NCBI RefSeq assembly: GCF_022410465.1
Contig: NZ_JAJSON010000016.1
Span: forward strand, 186,001-250,000
Length of the DNA stretch: 64,000 nucleotides
From: Christiangramia crocea
GTDB taxonomy: Bacteria; Bacteroidota; Bacteroidia; Flavobacteriales; Flavobacteriaceae
Reading direction: 5' to 3'
Both the position numbers and the translations under genes were made by a program. Positions 42,653 through 51,660 of the stretch are shown in pieces. Under the pieces are notes generated by a model. The model did not search any database and was not told the origin of the DNA. It saw only the letters and a program-made list of their open reading frames with translations. How positions within the stretch are numbered: position 1 is the stretch's first letter; every line of letters begins with the position of its first letter.

Positions 42653-45196
42653 TTAGTTATTGTCCATATAAGTTCTTAAATTTTTCTTAATTTGTACAAT
42701 TCTATAATTTTCCGCGGACAAAACAAAGGCTTCCCTATCTATTTTGTAATTTTTATTTTTTTGCAATAATTCCTGAAATCCCAGTGCATTAGATTCAGTC
42801 TGAAGTCCGTGAACAACAACAAAATTCTGCTCAGGATTGTAAACATCCATAGAAACCGACAAGTTTGCATAATCAAGTTCAGCAATAGCTTTTTCTATGG
42901 AATCTTTAAGTTTTATTCCCTGGTCATTCTCCGTATTCTGATAAGGATAAATAAGCTTGTAATTAGTCTGAAGGCTATCCCGGTTAAAATCAAGGCTCTT
43001 CAGTTCAGGAATACTTGTATTTAGCAGTTTTTGAGCTTTACGCCCCTCCTCAGTTTGTGGATATGTTGTTGCAACATAATTGAGAGCCTGTTCATAGGCA
43101 TCAAGACCCAAAAGCCTGGCATTAGCCTGAGCCTTTAATAGTTCCAGCTTTGGAATTATGGGGTCTCCGGTAAACCTCGAGATATATTCATTCGCCGTGC
43201 TTATAACCTCTTCATAATTCTGTTCTTCATACTCTTCAAACAAAGTTTTGTACAGGAGGTCGGGGCTATTCTCATCTTTCTGAATACTCTCAGGATTTAT
43301 GATGAATGCCGCATATCTGGAATCAGGATGATTCTGAAGTATGTCATTCTTTATTTGTTGTTGCTTCTGTAAATTTCCCTGTGCCCCGTAGATCTTATAT
43401 AAATTGTATTTAGCAGGAAGAATTAGACGTTCTTCAGGTCCATTTTCTAAAAGAAATTCGAGTCTTTCCGCAGCCAGATCGTACTCTCCATAATTCTCAT
43501 TATAAATAACCCCAAGTTGATAATAAGCCAGATTACGCTGAGTGGCTAGGCTATCAAGAACTGATCTTTCACCGGGAATCCTGCTTACGTATTCCATAGG
43601 ATCATAAAGCGGATTATTATCCAGGTTGATGTCCATTATTCTCTCCTGGGCATTGATCGAACTCTGATTAAGAGCATTGGAACCCCATCTCCAGTTATCT
43701 GCCAGCTCCCTGCTTCCCCAGACCCTTAAAAAATCCTGGGCACCCCTGGAAACACGTAACGGATTATAAAAATAAAAGGTGTTTCCGGAACCTGAAACAT
43801 CACCTGGCGGAAGGGCATTTGCGGAAGGAAAATTATTCTCCGGGCCTATGCTCGCCGTATAAACGGGAAGTTCGCCAGCCTCCATCTCCTTAACTGCTTT
43901 AGCTTTCAGTTCATCCGTATAATCTGTGAAATAAGCGATCTGTTCATCTTCAGTAAGGGAAGCCAGATAAAGTATACTATCTGTTTCCTCTGCCATATTC
44001 TCATACTTAATCACATCTTCAAGGTTCTCACGTTTTTTCTTAATAGTTCTGAACTCCAGCAATTCCGGCGACATATAGGTGAGAGTACTGTCAAAGTACT
44101 TTCCGGCATCCTGATATTTGGCCCGGTCAAAATTGATATTGGCGAGTATTTCGTAATTGATGGATTTCAAATAAATATCACTGGATGGTGACCTAAGCGA
44201 TTTATTATAATATTCGATAGCCTTATTTGTAGAATCCAGCCGGGTGTAATATTCACCTAACTGAAAATATATTTTATCAAGGTATGGGCGGTTCTCCCTG
44301 TCTTCTTCAAGCTCTGTAAGCAGTTCTAGGAGATACTCTTCGTTTCCTGAATTGAAATCGAAATTCCGGGCCTTTTGAACATAAGCATTCACATAATAGA
44401 TACGAGGAGATTTCCTGTGCAGCTCGATTACCTCGTCAAAAGCCGTATTTGCAGTGGCCGTTTCTCCAAGTCGGTTATGCAATTGTCCAAGAATATAGAA
44501 ATACCGACCTTTTTCAGCATTTACATCTGTAAAATCGGCAGCATTATATAAAGGTGCCACGGCACTGTCTATCTGGTGGAGATTGATATAGGCCTGGGCC
44601 AGACTGGCACTCGCATCGGCCATATCCTGATCCTCCAGCCGGTCTGAATCAAGTATCTTCTTAAGGTTCTTGATCGCAAGCTTTTCATTGCCCAGTCTTA
44701 TATTGGTCTTTTCCCTCCAGATACGGGCATGGGTTATATTGTCGCTTGCCGGGTACCGGTAAAGTATATAATTGAATGCATCCAGAGCCGGAATAAAACG
44801 CTGGTCGAAATACCTGGCTTTACCAAGAAGCAGATAAGCTTCATCCATTTGAGGATTACGCTCCTTACCCCCAATCTGCATAGAATGCTTTTGAATTGCT
44901 TTTACGGCCTTTTCTTCGGCCCTTCCAAAATTTTGATTTCTAACGCTGTCCGGTAGCAGGATCTTGTCATCCACATCCAGACGTTCCACCGGTAGTATGT
45001 CCCAGTAATTATCGGCATAATTCTGATTTATCTCTTCCCTGCCCTGTTCCAGTGCCAGCTGCCCGTTATAAAGTGTGTTATATTCTGCTGTAATGGCGTG
45101 ATAATTCCTGTTAACAAAGGAATTTTTCTTTCTGGAACAGCTAAAGATTGCTGCAGAAAGTAACAGAAAAAGGCCAAAACGGGTAATCTTATTCAA
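42653..45196 (-). CDS. sprE: Type IX secretion lipoprotein SprE/PorW
   Basis: An 847-residue lipoprotein (MNKITRFGLFLLLSAAIFSC, lipid Cys20, then SRKKNSFVN) made of many TPR units over about 120-700. SprE (PorW in Porphyromonas) is needed for type IX secretion and gliding in Bacteroidetes, where it is an outer-membrane-associated component. The start SFVNRNYHAITAEYNTLYNGQLALEQG is the family's conserved opening. It has a 7-bp stem-loop 15-39 bases upstream. With gldH at 16.9 kb, the window has two gliding/T9SS genes about 25 kb apart. Confidence 0.88.
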   Translation of the reverse strand: MNKITRFGLFLLLSAAIFSCSRKKNSFVNRNYHAITAEYNTLYNGQLALEQGREEINQNYADNYWDILPVERLDVDDKILLPDSVRNQNFGRAEEKAVKAIQKHSMQIGGKERNPQMDEAYLLLGKARYFDQRFIPALDAFNYILYRYPASDNITHARIWREKTNIRLGNEKLAIKNLKKILDSDRLEDQDMADASASLAQAYINLHQIDSAVAPLYNAADFTDVNAEKGRYFYILGQLHNRLGETATANTAFDEVIELHRKSPRIYYVNAYVQKARNFDFNSGNEEYLLELLTELEEDRENRPYLDKIYFQLGEYYTRLDSTNKAIEYYNKSLRSPSSDIYLKSINYEILANINFDRAKYQDAGKYFDSTLTYMSPELLEFRTIKKKRENLEDVIKYENMAEETDSILYLASLTEDEQIAYFTDYTDELKAKAVKEMEAGELPVYTASIGPENNFPSANALPPGDVSGSGNTFYFYNPLRVSRGAQDFLRVWGSRELADNWRWGSNALNQSSINAQERIMDINLDNNPLYDPMEYVSRIPGERSVLDSLATQRNLAYYQLGVIYNENYGEYDLAAERLEFLLENGPEERLILPAKYNLYKIYGAQGNLQKQQQIKNDILQNHPDSRYAAFIINPESIQKDENSPDLLYKTLFEEYEEQNYEEVISTANEYISRFTGDPIIPKLELLKAQANARLLGLDAYEQALNYVATTYPQTEEGRKAQKLLNTSIPELKSLDFNRDSLQTNYKLIYPYQNTENDQGIKLKDSIEKAIAELDYANLSVSMDVYNPEQNFVVVHGLQTESNALGFQELLQKNKNYKIDREAFVLSAENYRIVQIKKNLRTYMDNN

Positions 45197-45211
45197 AATG
45201 AACCATTTATG

Positions 45212-45235
45212 GGTATCATGAATAACTTTGATACC
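45212..45235 (-). promoter_or_regulatory. Inverted repeat upstream of sprE
   Basis: GGTATCA-TGAATAACTT-TGATACC is a perfect 7-base inverted repeat with a 10-base spacer, 15 bases upstream of the sprE ATG on the minus strand. It could be an operator or a leader hairpin. No -7 box was found between it and the gene upstream. Confidence 0.35.
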
Positions 45236-45291
45236 ACTGGTTTAGTATGTAAAAGTAAACTTCTTTTTGCAAAGTCCAATAAGTGGCTACC

Positions 45292-45999
45292 TTAGCTTTC
45301 AGCAATTTCCCGGGAAAAATATTCTTCCAGTTCGTTAAGGGTAGCTTCTGAAGTCTCAATATCCCTAACGATATCTCCTTTATCAAGAACAACGATACGG
45401 TCGCAAACCTCAGTAACATGAATAAGATCGTGACTTGAGATAAGTACTGTTGTTCCGGTTTTTGAAAGTTCCTTCAGCAATTTCTTCAACCTTATTTGCG
45501 TGGTTGGGTCCAGGTTAGCGAAGGGTTCATCCAGGATCACAACTTCAGGATCGCCAATAAGAGCTCCAACGATCCCAACCTTTTTCTGGTTTCCCTTGGA
45601 AAGGTCGCGAAGGTATTTTTTCCTACCTATGATTTCGCCGTTGAAAAGATCTTCAAACTGGTTAAGAAATGAATCAATATCGGCTTTGTTTCTATTCCTT
45701 AATTCACCTATGAAGTAAAAATACTCTTCAGGAGTAAGATATCCGATAAGAAAACTTTCATCGATAAAGGAAGAAGTAAATGGCTTCCACTCTTCGCTTT
45801 CGCTTACAGTTATATCTTTATTAAATATATTTCCCGTAGTAGGCTGAATAAGATCCAGCAACAAGCTAAAAAAAGTGGTCTTCCCAGCACCATTATTCCC
45901 AACGAGGCCGAAATTCTGTCCTGAAGGGATATCCAGATGTTCAATGTTAAGCACCTTGGTGCCATTATATACTTTTGAAAGATTGGTGGCGGTTATCAT
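45292..45999 (-). CDS. ABC transporter ATP-binding protein
   Basis: A 235-residue ATPase with Walker A GNNGAGKTT (near 35-43), the signature LSKGNQKKVG (near 134), and Walker B VVILDEPFANLDP (near 151). Q-loop and H-loop (ISSHDL) are present. It starts 9 bases after the DUF5687 membrane gene and ends the pair. The pattern (ATPase plus DUF5687 partner) suggests an exporter, with unknown cargo. Confidence 0.93.
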   Translation of the reverse strand: MITATNLSKVYNGTKVLNIEHLDIPSGQNFGLVGNNGAGKTTFFSLLLDLIQPTTGNIFNKDITVSESEEWKPFTSSFIDESFLIGYLTPEEYFYFIGELRNRNKADIDSFLNQFEDLFNGEIIGRKKYLRDLSKGNQKKVGIVGALIGDPEVVILDEPFANLDPTTQIRLKKLLKELSKTGTTVLISSHDLIHVTEVCDRIVVLDKGDIVRDIETSEATLNELEEYFSREIAES

Positions 46000-46008
46000 A
46001 TAAATCTT

Positions 46009-47493
46009 TTATTCTCCTTTTTGTTTGAATCCCTGTAACATCACATACTTTCTGCGGCGATATCTTTGTGCCAGAAAAGTTAACAGACTCGGTCGCATAA
46101 TCAACCCAATTATTCCAAGGCCGGCCAGAAAGCCTACTGCAATTTCATAATTTATGAACTTATTAAAAATCCAGAAGAAAAATATCGGGATCAGTAATAA
46201 AGGAAGCCCTACCAGCCATTGGGAAGCCCCGGTACCCTGGTAGTTCATAAACGGACTTTTATCCAGATCTATCATCTTTTTATTGAAAGAGCCTGCATAA
46301 AGCAGGATTGGAACATTCACGCCCATATTATACAAAGCACAGGCGATATTAAGTAATAAAATATTCCATCCAAAATATACATAGGGCGTGGATAAGATAG
46401 CCAGGACAACGACGCTAAAAGTTATTAGCCCCATTTTTGAGGCCAGATACTGCCGCATTGAAATATTCTGGGCCATGATCATAGGGTAATATGAGGCATC
46501 CCATGAAGGCACAAACTGTCCAAAATTGATCATGAAAATTCCTGTGATGAAGATTCCCACGAACACAAAAAATGCCGGCATTTCCTGGTAGCTGTCATTG
46601 GGATAGAAAATAAGTCCGTAAGCAAGGAATATCAGGGAAAGATAAATAGTTGTTTTTGGTCTTTTATTTCTCCAAATAAGTTTAAGGTCCTGCTGAAGAA
46701 ATGGCGCAATACTTCCAAACCTCTTTGTCCAGCCAAATTCCCGGGTATTGGCCTGCCTGCTTTTTCCCTTCAAATGTGCATCCAGGTAAAATTTTCCCTG
46801 AAGGTTAAGCTGATTCCATTTGTAAAGAAGAAGTAGCGCGATCATAGGTATTATTGCCAGATAGGGGTTCTCTACAAGAAATTCCAGAAGCCTTCCGAAG
46901 TAAACACTAATCTGGAAAATTTCAAGATAATCCAACAACGCAAGAACAATCCCGATGATCACCACAGGGATAAGTGCCTTTAAATTTTCAGTAAAACGTT
47001 TTTTTATAATGAAATTTATATAATTAACGCACAGAGTGACAGAGTATACTCCCAACATCCAGCCCAGCATATTAAGGCTTCCATAATCACCTTTAATTAT
47101 ACAGAATATTCCAAAAGGAATAATTAGAAATAATGGAAGGATATTATAAAAAGAATACAGGGATTTTAGCAGTACAAAATTAACAACCTTCCTTTTTTTG
47201 ACGGGCAGGATCATAAGGGGCTTAATGTCTATCACCGGGAGGGTTTGGAGCATGAATCTGAAAATAAGTTCAAAACAGAAATAAACCAGCGCGAATCTGT
47301 TAACCACCTGTAGGGGTTCTCCCGCGGGGTAAAACTCCTTTAGCAAAGGATAAAGCGAAAACCCGAAGAAAAGAAACATCGCCGAAAAGTAAAAGGCAAG
47401 AAAGGCCATAAGAATTTTCAGGCCCAGGCTTTTTCCAAAACTAGCCGATCTCAAAAAGGATTTCCACTCTAACCAGAGAAATTTCCCAAACAT
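46009..47493 (-). CDS. DUF5687 membrane protein (ABC exporter partner)
   Basis: A 494-residue membrane protein, about twelve hydrophobic segments, beginning MFGKFLWLEWKSFLRS at the ATG at 47493. The longer frame to 47637 would overlap the FNR gene on the other strand and adds no membrane logic. ABC-2-type permeases in Bacteroidetes are sometimes called DUF5687; the adjacent ATPase makes this the permease of the pair. Nothing in it shows the substrate. Confidence 0.85.
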   Translation of the reverse strand: MFGKFLWLEWKSFLRSASFGKSLGLKILMAFLAFYFSAMFLFFGFSLYPLLKEFYPAGEPLQVVNRFALVYFCFELIFRFMLQTLPVIDIKPLMILPVKKRKVVNFVLLKSLYSFYNILPLFLIIPFGIFCIIKGDYGSLNMLGWMLGVYSVTLCVNYINFIIKKRFTENLKALIPVVIIGIVLALLDYLEIFQISVYFGRLLEFLVENPYLAIIPMIALLLLYKWNQLNLQGKFYLDAHLKGKSRQANTREFGWTKRFGSIAPFLQQDLKLIWRNKRPKTTIYLSLIFLAYGLIFYPNDSYQEMPAFFVFVGIFITGIFMINFGQFVPSWDASYYPMIMAQNISMRQYLASKMGLITFSVVVLAILSTPYVYFGWNILLLNIACALYNMGVNVPILLYAGSFNKKMIDLDKSPFMNYQGTGASQWLVGLPLLLIPIFFFWIFNKFINYEIAVGFLAGLGIIGLIMRPSLLTFLAQRYRRRKYVMLQGFKQKGE

Positions 47494-47563
47494 AAAACCA
47501 CGGTTTATTCTATAAGTATAGAAATTTAAAAGGATGTTACGATTAAAAAATCGGCATACTTTG

Positions 47564-47571
47564 TATTTTTG
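47564..47571 (+). promoter_or_regulatory. -7 box of the reductase gene
   Basis: TATTTTTG is an exact consensus match and ends 17 bases before the ATG at 47589. Confidence 0.45.
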
Positions 47572-47588
47572 CGCACAAATAACAAGAA

Positions 47589-48638
47589 ATGAACAAATTC
47601 TATCCGCTAAAAATAAAGGAAATAATTCGCGAAACATCCCAGGCGGTAAGTATATCTTTTGAAATTCCGGAAAATTTGAAAGAAGAATTCAATTTTTCGG
47701 CCGGACAGTATATCACTATAAAAACTGAAGCAGATGGTGAAGAATTAAGAAGGGCTTATTCACTATGTTCAGCTCCTAATTCTGATGAGTTCAAGGTGAC
47801 CGTAAAAGAAGTTGAAGGAGGTAGATTTTCGGTGATCGCCAATAACAAGCTGGCTGCAGGAGATATTCTTGAAGTGCATCCGCCGGAAGGAAAGTTTATT
47901 TTAAAACCAGGAGAAGGAAGAAAGAATTATGCTGCATTTGCGGCTGGAAGTGGTATCACTCCCATTCTATCTATCATAAAAACCGTATTAAGGGACGAGC
48001 CTCACAGCAAATTTGTGCTGACCTATGGGAATAAGTCTGTTGACGACACCATATTCTTTAAAGAATTACTGAAGCTCCAGTCAGAATTTCCACATAGGCT
48101 ATTCATCGAATTTGTCTACAGCAGGACAAAAGAAGAAAATGCACATTTTGGTCGTATAGAGACCAGCACTGTGAATTACGTGCTGAAAAATAAATTCCAG
48201 GATCATCCTTTTGACAAATTCTACCTCTGCGGGCCTGAGGCGATGATCAATCACGTTTCTGAAGTTCTGAAGGAAAATGGCGTCAAAGACGATCAGATCT
48301 TATTTGAACTATTTAGTAATTCAGAAGAAGAGAAGGAAATTGAAGGTGATACCGATGGGCAAACTAATGTGACTATTATGATTGATGAGGAAGAGTTCTC
48401 ATTTTCAATGGACCGCAAAAGTGTAGTTCTGGATGAAGCACTGGAACATGATATTGATGTTCCATATTCATGCCAGGGAGGAATATGCAGCAGTTGTATG
48501 GCCAGGATAACAGAAGGTAAAGCTGAGATGAGCAAGAACCAGATCCTTACAGAAGATGAGATAGAGGAAGGCTTCGTGCTTACCTGCCAGGCACATCCAA
48601 CCACTCCTACGCTAAAACTTGATTTTGACGATCTTTAA
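47589..48638 (+). CDS. PaaE-like ferredoxin-NAD(P)H reductase with 2Fe-2S domain
   Basis: A 349-residue flavoprotein: an FAD-binding domain (1-105, RAYSLCSAPN), an NAD(P)H-binding domain (110-240, FAAGSGITPILSI), and a plant-type [2Fe-2S] domain with Cys295, 300, 303 and 333. This is the layout of PaaE, the reductase of phenylacetyl-CoA epoxidase. The paaABCD genes are not near, so it may serve another oxygenase or a different electron route. It is a single-gene unit. Confidence 0.9.
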   Translation: MNKFYPLKIKEIIRETSQAVSISFEIPENLKEEFNFSAGQYITIKTEADGEELRRAYSLCSAPNSDEFKVTVKEVEGGRFSVIANNKLAAGDILEVHPPEGKFILKPGEGRKNYAAFAAGSGITPILSIIKTVLRDEPHSKFVLTYGNKSVDDTIFFKELLKLQSEFPHRLFIEFVYSRTKEENAHFGRIETSTVNYVLKNKFQDHPFDKFYLCGPEAMINHVSEVLKENGVKDDQILFELFSNSEEEKEIEGDTDGQTNVTIMIDEEEFSFSMDRKSVVLDEALEHDIDVPYSCQGGICSSCMARITEGKAEMSKNQILTEDEIEEGFVLTCQAHPTTPTLKLDFDDL

Positions 48639-48652
48639 TCTCCCTGAAGGGA

Positions 48653-49726
48653 TCAATTATTAAGAACTTCATTAATTTTCAATAATACCATTTCCGGGGG
48701 AATGCTGCGCATCACATCTTCGTAGCCCTCCGGAACCTTATTGCCGTATACCGAAGTTGGTATCTTGGGGTATTTATCCAGATCTGGCAGTAGACAATTC
48801 CCCATTGGCTGATTAAAAGCTTTGAATCCGGTATAAGGGTGGGTTACTCCCCAAAGACTAATCACTGGAACCCCGTAAATTGCAGCCAGATGTGCATTAC
48901 CACTGTCCATAGAAAGCATCGCGTCAAGATTTGAAATAAGACTTAGCTCTTCAGCAAACCTCAACTTGCCAACCACACTAATACAATTATCGTATTTATT
49001 CTCCCATATTTCCAGCTGCTCTCTTTCTTCATCTCCACCCCCAAAAAGGATAACCCTTATACTTCCTCGTCCGGAAAGTTCAGCAATCACTTTTTCCATT
49101 AGGTCTGCAGGATAGCACTTGGAATCATGCTGTGCAAAGGGTGCTATTCCCAGCCATTTGCGGGAGTCTTTCCCTATCACTTCATAAACCTTAGGTATTA
49201 ATTTCCTTTTCTGAGGCGGAATATAGTTGGAAAGGTTAATGGGAAAGCCCAGTTCATTAAAAACATCGGCATAACGCTGATGTGTGGATTTAAGTTGCTT
49301 GAATTCTTTGTTGTTCTCCCTAGTAAGTGCTTTCTTTTCAGATCTACCCTTATCTATCTGCTTGCAGGGAATTCCATATAAATAAAAGACCGATTTAAGA
49401 ATGTTGCTGCGTAAAACATCATGTAGATCGGCCACCATATCTATTTCCTCATCCCTGAGTTCCTTCGCTAGCGTGCCGAGTCCCATTACTCCACTATGGA
49501 CACCCTTAATATCTGCTTCATAGACACGAACATTTGGCAAATGACTGAAGAGCGGTGTGAAAAAGCCCCGGGTTAAAACCGTCACCGTAATATTAGGATA
49601 GGTATGGACAAGCACACTAAGTACGGGAACCATCATCGCAACGTCTCCCATGGCTGAAAGACGGATCACAAGTATATGTGCCCCCTTAGTACTTGGTTGA
49701 GCTAAGGAATTTCCTGAGCCTTCCAT
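48653..49726 (-). CDS. Glycosyltransferase family 9, heptosyltransferase-like
   Basis: A 357-residue GT9 enzyme, the kind that adds heptose to the LPS core. Seen: VIRLSAMGDVAMMVPVLSVL at the start, MVADLHDVLRSNILKS, GIAPFAQHDSKCYP, and the nucleotide-sugar segment LDAMLSMDSGNAHLAAIYGVPVISLWG. The donor is probably ADP-heptose but cannot be proved. It begins 6 bases after the DUF4254 gene, a pairing seen widely in Bacteroidetes. Confidence 0.9.
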   Translation of the reverse strand: MEGSGNSLAQPSTKGAHILVIRLSAMGDVAMMVPVLSVLVHTYPNITVTVLTRGFFTPLFSHLPNVRVYEADIKGVHSGVMGLGTLAKELRDEEIDMVADLHDVLRSNILKSVFYLYGIPCKQIDKGRSEKKALTRENNKEFKQLKSTHQRYADVFNELGFPINLSNYIPPQKRKLIPKVYEVIGKDSRKWLGIAPFAQHDSKCYPADLMEKVIAELSGRGSIRVILFGGGDEEREQLEIWENKYDNCISVVGKLRFAEELSLISNLDAMLSMDSGNAHLAAIYGVPVISLWGVTHPYTGFKAFNQPMGNCLLPDLDKYPKIPTSVYGNKVPEGYEDVMRSIPPEMVLLKINEVLNN

Positions 49727-49732
49727 AATTAT

Positions 49733-50341
49733 CTACTTATTACCACGAAGTACAGGATTTAGTTCTTCGTCGTTGTACATCTTCATTTGTTTATAGACCT
49801 TCATATACTTCTCCCCGATTGAAATATCTTCCAGCAACTGGTCTATAGCTGTAGAAAGATCTACCCGCTGTTCGATTAATACATCCAGTTTTGTCTTACA
49901 TTTCATCTGATGTTCCTGTGAAGCATCGTCGCGATTAGCCTCTTGGTTCATATGATAGATCTTAAGTGCAAGGATTGAAAGTCGGTCAATAGCCCAGGCA
50001 GGACTTTCGGAGTTGATTTTAGCATCCGGTTTGGGCTTTACATCCTTATATTTCTCCAGGAAATAACTGTCTATATATTCTACCGTATCGGTACGGTCCT
50101 GATTGGAAGCGTCGATCTGCCTTTTAAGTTTTAGAGCGGCTTCAGGATCTATATTCTGATCCCTGATAATATCCTCATAGTGCCACTGAACAGTATCTAT
50201 CCAGCACTTTCTGTATAACAGGTGTTCCAGAAGATTCTTATCTGCATCGTAAGGATTTACAAACTCCTGATCCACATTATCTTTTTCGTGATATTTCTCT
50301 ATAACCTCCCTGAAAATCGTATTGGCTTTATCTGAAAACAT
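49733..50341 (-). CDS. DUF4254 protein
   Basis: A 202-residue soluble, helix-rich protein with no signal peptide. Segments such as LLYRKCWIDTVQWHYEDIIRD and SPAWAIDRLSILALKIYHMNQEA are typical of DUF4254. Its function is unknown, but it sits directly upstream of an LPS heptosyltransferase, so a part in LPS-core building is likely. A hairpin in its leader (50376-50389) and a -7 box at 50407-50414 give it its own promoter. Confidence 0.85.
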   Translation of the reverse strand: MFSDKANTIFREVIEKYHEKDNVDQEFVNPYDADKNLLEHLLYRKCWIDTVQWHYEDIIRDQNIDPEAALKLKRQIDASNQDRTDTVEYIDSYFLEKYKDVKPKPDAKINSESPAWAIDRLSILALKIYHMNQEANRDDASQEHQMKCKTKLDVLIEQRVDLSTAIDQLLEDISIGEKYMKVYKQMKMYNDEELNPVLRGNK

Positions 50342-50375
50342 TTGCTATTATATCTTTGTTTTAATAATTCGTTCC

Positions 50376-50389
50376 GGCGGATTTCCGCC
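50376..50389 (-). promoter_or_regulatory. Hairpin in the DUF4254 leader
   Basis: GGCGGA-TT-TCCGCC is a perfect 6-base inverted repeat (GGCGG/CCGCC with a 4-base loop as RNA) inside the leader between the -7 box and the DUF4254 ATG. No T-run follows it on the minus strand, so it is not a typical terminator. Confidence 0.45.
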
Positions 50390-50406
50390 TTGATTTATAG
50401 TGAATA

Positions 50407-50414
50407 CAAAGATA
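50407..50414 (-). promoter_or_regulatory. -7 box of the DUF4254-GT9 operon
   Basis: On the minus strand this reads TATCTTTG, an exact consensus match, 65 bases before the DUF4254 start. No -33 TTG is visible. Confidence 0.45.
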
Positions 50415-50462
50415 TTATTTTTAAAAAGAGTATCTCTGAAAGTATATGGTAAACCTGAGTAT

Positions 50463-51386
50463 TTATACAAAGAAGGCTACTATGAAAGGCATTAGAATAA
50501 GTGTGGCAAGAATGATTTCCTTCAAAATCCTGTCTTTTTTATTTTCAAAATAATTCGATGCAATAATGCTTAGGGGTACAAAAAAGAAGATAAGCTCGCT
50601 GCCGTTCTTAGTAGGTGAAAATAAGGCTACTGCTACTGCTACGACAAGACTGAATAATATCATACTCAAGATTGGACGCCTTGAAATGCTGGCTTTTTGG
50701 ATAGCTGCAAAATACTGGAAAAGTGTCCAGATAAGAAGCCCCAGAGTTATACTCAAAGGGATCAAAACCTTAAGTTCCCCATACCGGGAGAAATCAAAAT
50801 TACTGGCCTGGAACCAATCAGAAAACGTATAAAACTGATCGTAAACCAGCAGGTGAAAAGTAAGCGTTAGAGAGGCCACCGCCGAAAATGCCACAATAGG
50901 AATGAGCCAGTTTCTAAAGTTTGATGCGAAATTCAGGATCGCAAAAAACACTACAGCAAAGAAAAGACCTGACCAAAAATGATAAAGAGTAGCAATACTT
51001 ATCCAGAAGGTGGCATCAAATATCTTTTTCTGAATAAACTTGTGGGATCTCAGACTAATTATCCTCCTTAGAGCAAAAAGGATACACAGGTTTGCAATAA
51101 TTACCGATTCATTCTCAAGCAGATGAAAAAAAGAAATGGCAAAAACGGCAAATAACAATGTTTTATAGGCACTACGCTTGGTGAGTTCATTCTTTTTAGC
51201 AATGAAATTGAGTACCATTAAACTTAGAATAAGCACAAAAAGTGCAGTCAGCTTTTCGAAGAATTCACCCCAGTCAAAGCCATTTTCCCAGGTGGTGAAA
51301 TTAACGCCAATATAGAAAGCGCAAATCAACAAAATGATCACCAGAAGGTTTAAAGGTTTGGATTTGCTAAAAAAGCTTGTTAGCAT
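50463..51386 (-). CDS. DUF6427-type polytopic membrane protein
   Basis: A 307-residue membrane protein with eight to ten hydrophobic segments, beginning LNLLVIILLICAFYIGVNFTTW. No catalytic motif stands out. It is divergent from the small DUF6341 gene, 43 bases away, and these two families are often side by side in Flavobacteriaceae as I recall. The name comes from memory; that the gene is real is clear from its length and codon use. Confidence 0.75.
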   Translation of the reverse strand: MLTSFFSKSKPLNLLVIILLICAFYIGVNFTTWENGFDWGEFFEKLTALFVLILSLMVLNFIAKKNELTKRSAYKTLLFAVFAISFFHLLENESVIIANLCILFALRRIISLRSHKFIQKKIFDATFWISIATLYHFWSGLFFAVVFFAILNFASNFRNWLIPIVAFSAVASLTLTFHLLVYDQFYTFSDWFQASNFDFSRYGELKVLIPLSITLGLLIWTLFQYFAAIQKASISRRPILSMILFSLVVAVAVALFSPTKNGSELIFFFVPLSIIASNYFENKKDRILKEIILATLILMPFIVAFFV

Positions 51387-51406
51387 TGGCGTTTTTTATA
51401 TTTTTG
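51377..51406 (+). promoter_or_regulatory. Promoter of the DUF6341 gene
   Basis: TTG at 51377-51379 and TATTTTTG at 51399-51406 are 19 bases apart, the best full match to the Flavobacterium promoter consensus in this window. The box ends 23 bases before the ATG. The -33 box lies inside the first codons of the divergent gene. Confidence 0.65.
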
Positions 51407-51429
51407 TATTCACAAACAAAGTTCAAACA

Positions 51430-51660
51430 ATGAAAGATTTTTTTGAGGGAATAGCCTGGCTTTTTGAAAACATACTTTTTTATCCTCTTGATGCTTTAAG
51501 AGAACTTGAACTGGATTCCTGGTTTCTTGCAAATATCCTTAACTGGATTTTCATGATCGTAGGCATTCTTGCGTTCTTCTACTGGATGAAGCAATTACAG
51601 AAATTCAACGACCGCAATGAAGAGAACAGAGAATCTACTTCTCACTCGTTCTTAGGATAA
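51430..51660 (+). CDS. Small membrane protein (DUF6341-like)
   Basis: A 76-residue protein with one or two membrane segments (near 11-20 and 33-52: [22 protein letters not shown]). The start is the ATG at 51430; upstream in-frame codons belong to the promoter. Its last 9 bases overlap the purD stop on the opposite strand. Unknown function; the family name is from memory. Confidence 0.75.
   Translation: MKDFFEGIAWLFENILFYPLDALRELELDSWFLANILNWIFMIVGILAFFYWMKQLQKFNDRNEENRESTSHSFLG

Noticed and set aside
48639-48652. TCCC-TGAA-GGGA hairpin between the reductase and GT9 genes, as a terminator
   Set aside because: The 4-base stem is too short and the T-run is missing.
50351-50358. TATCTTTG on the plus strand as a promoter
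   Set aside because: The sequence matches TAnnTTTG, but the next plus-strand gene begins more than 1 kb away, past a minus-strand gene.
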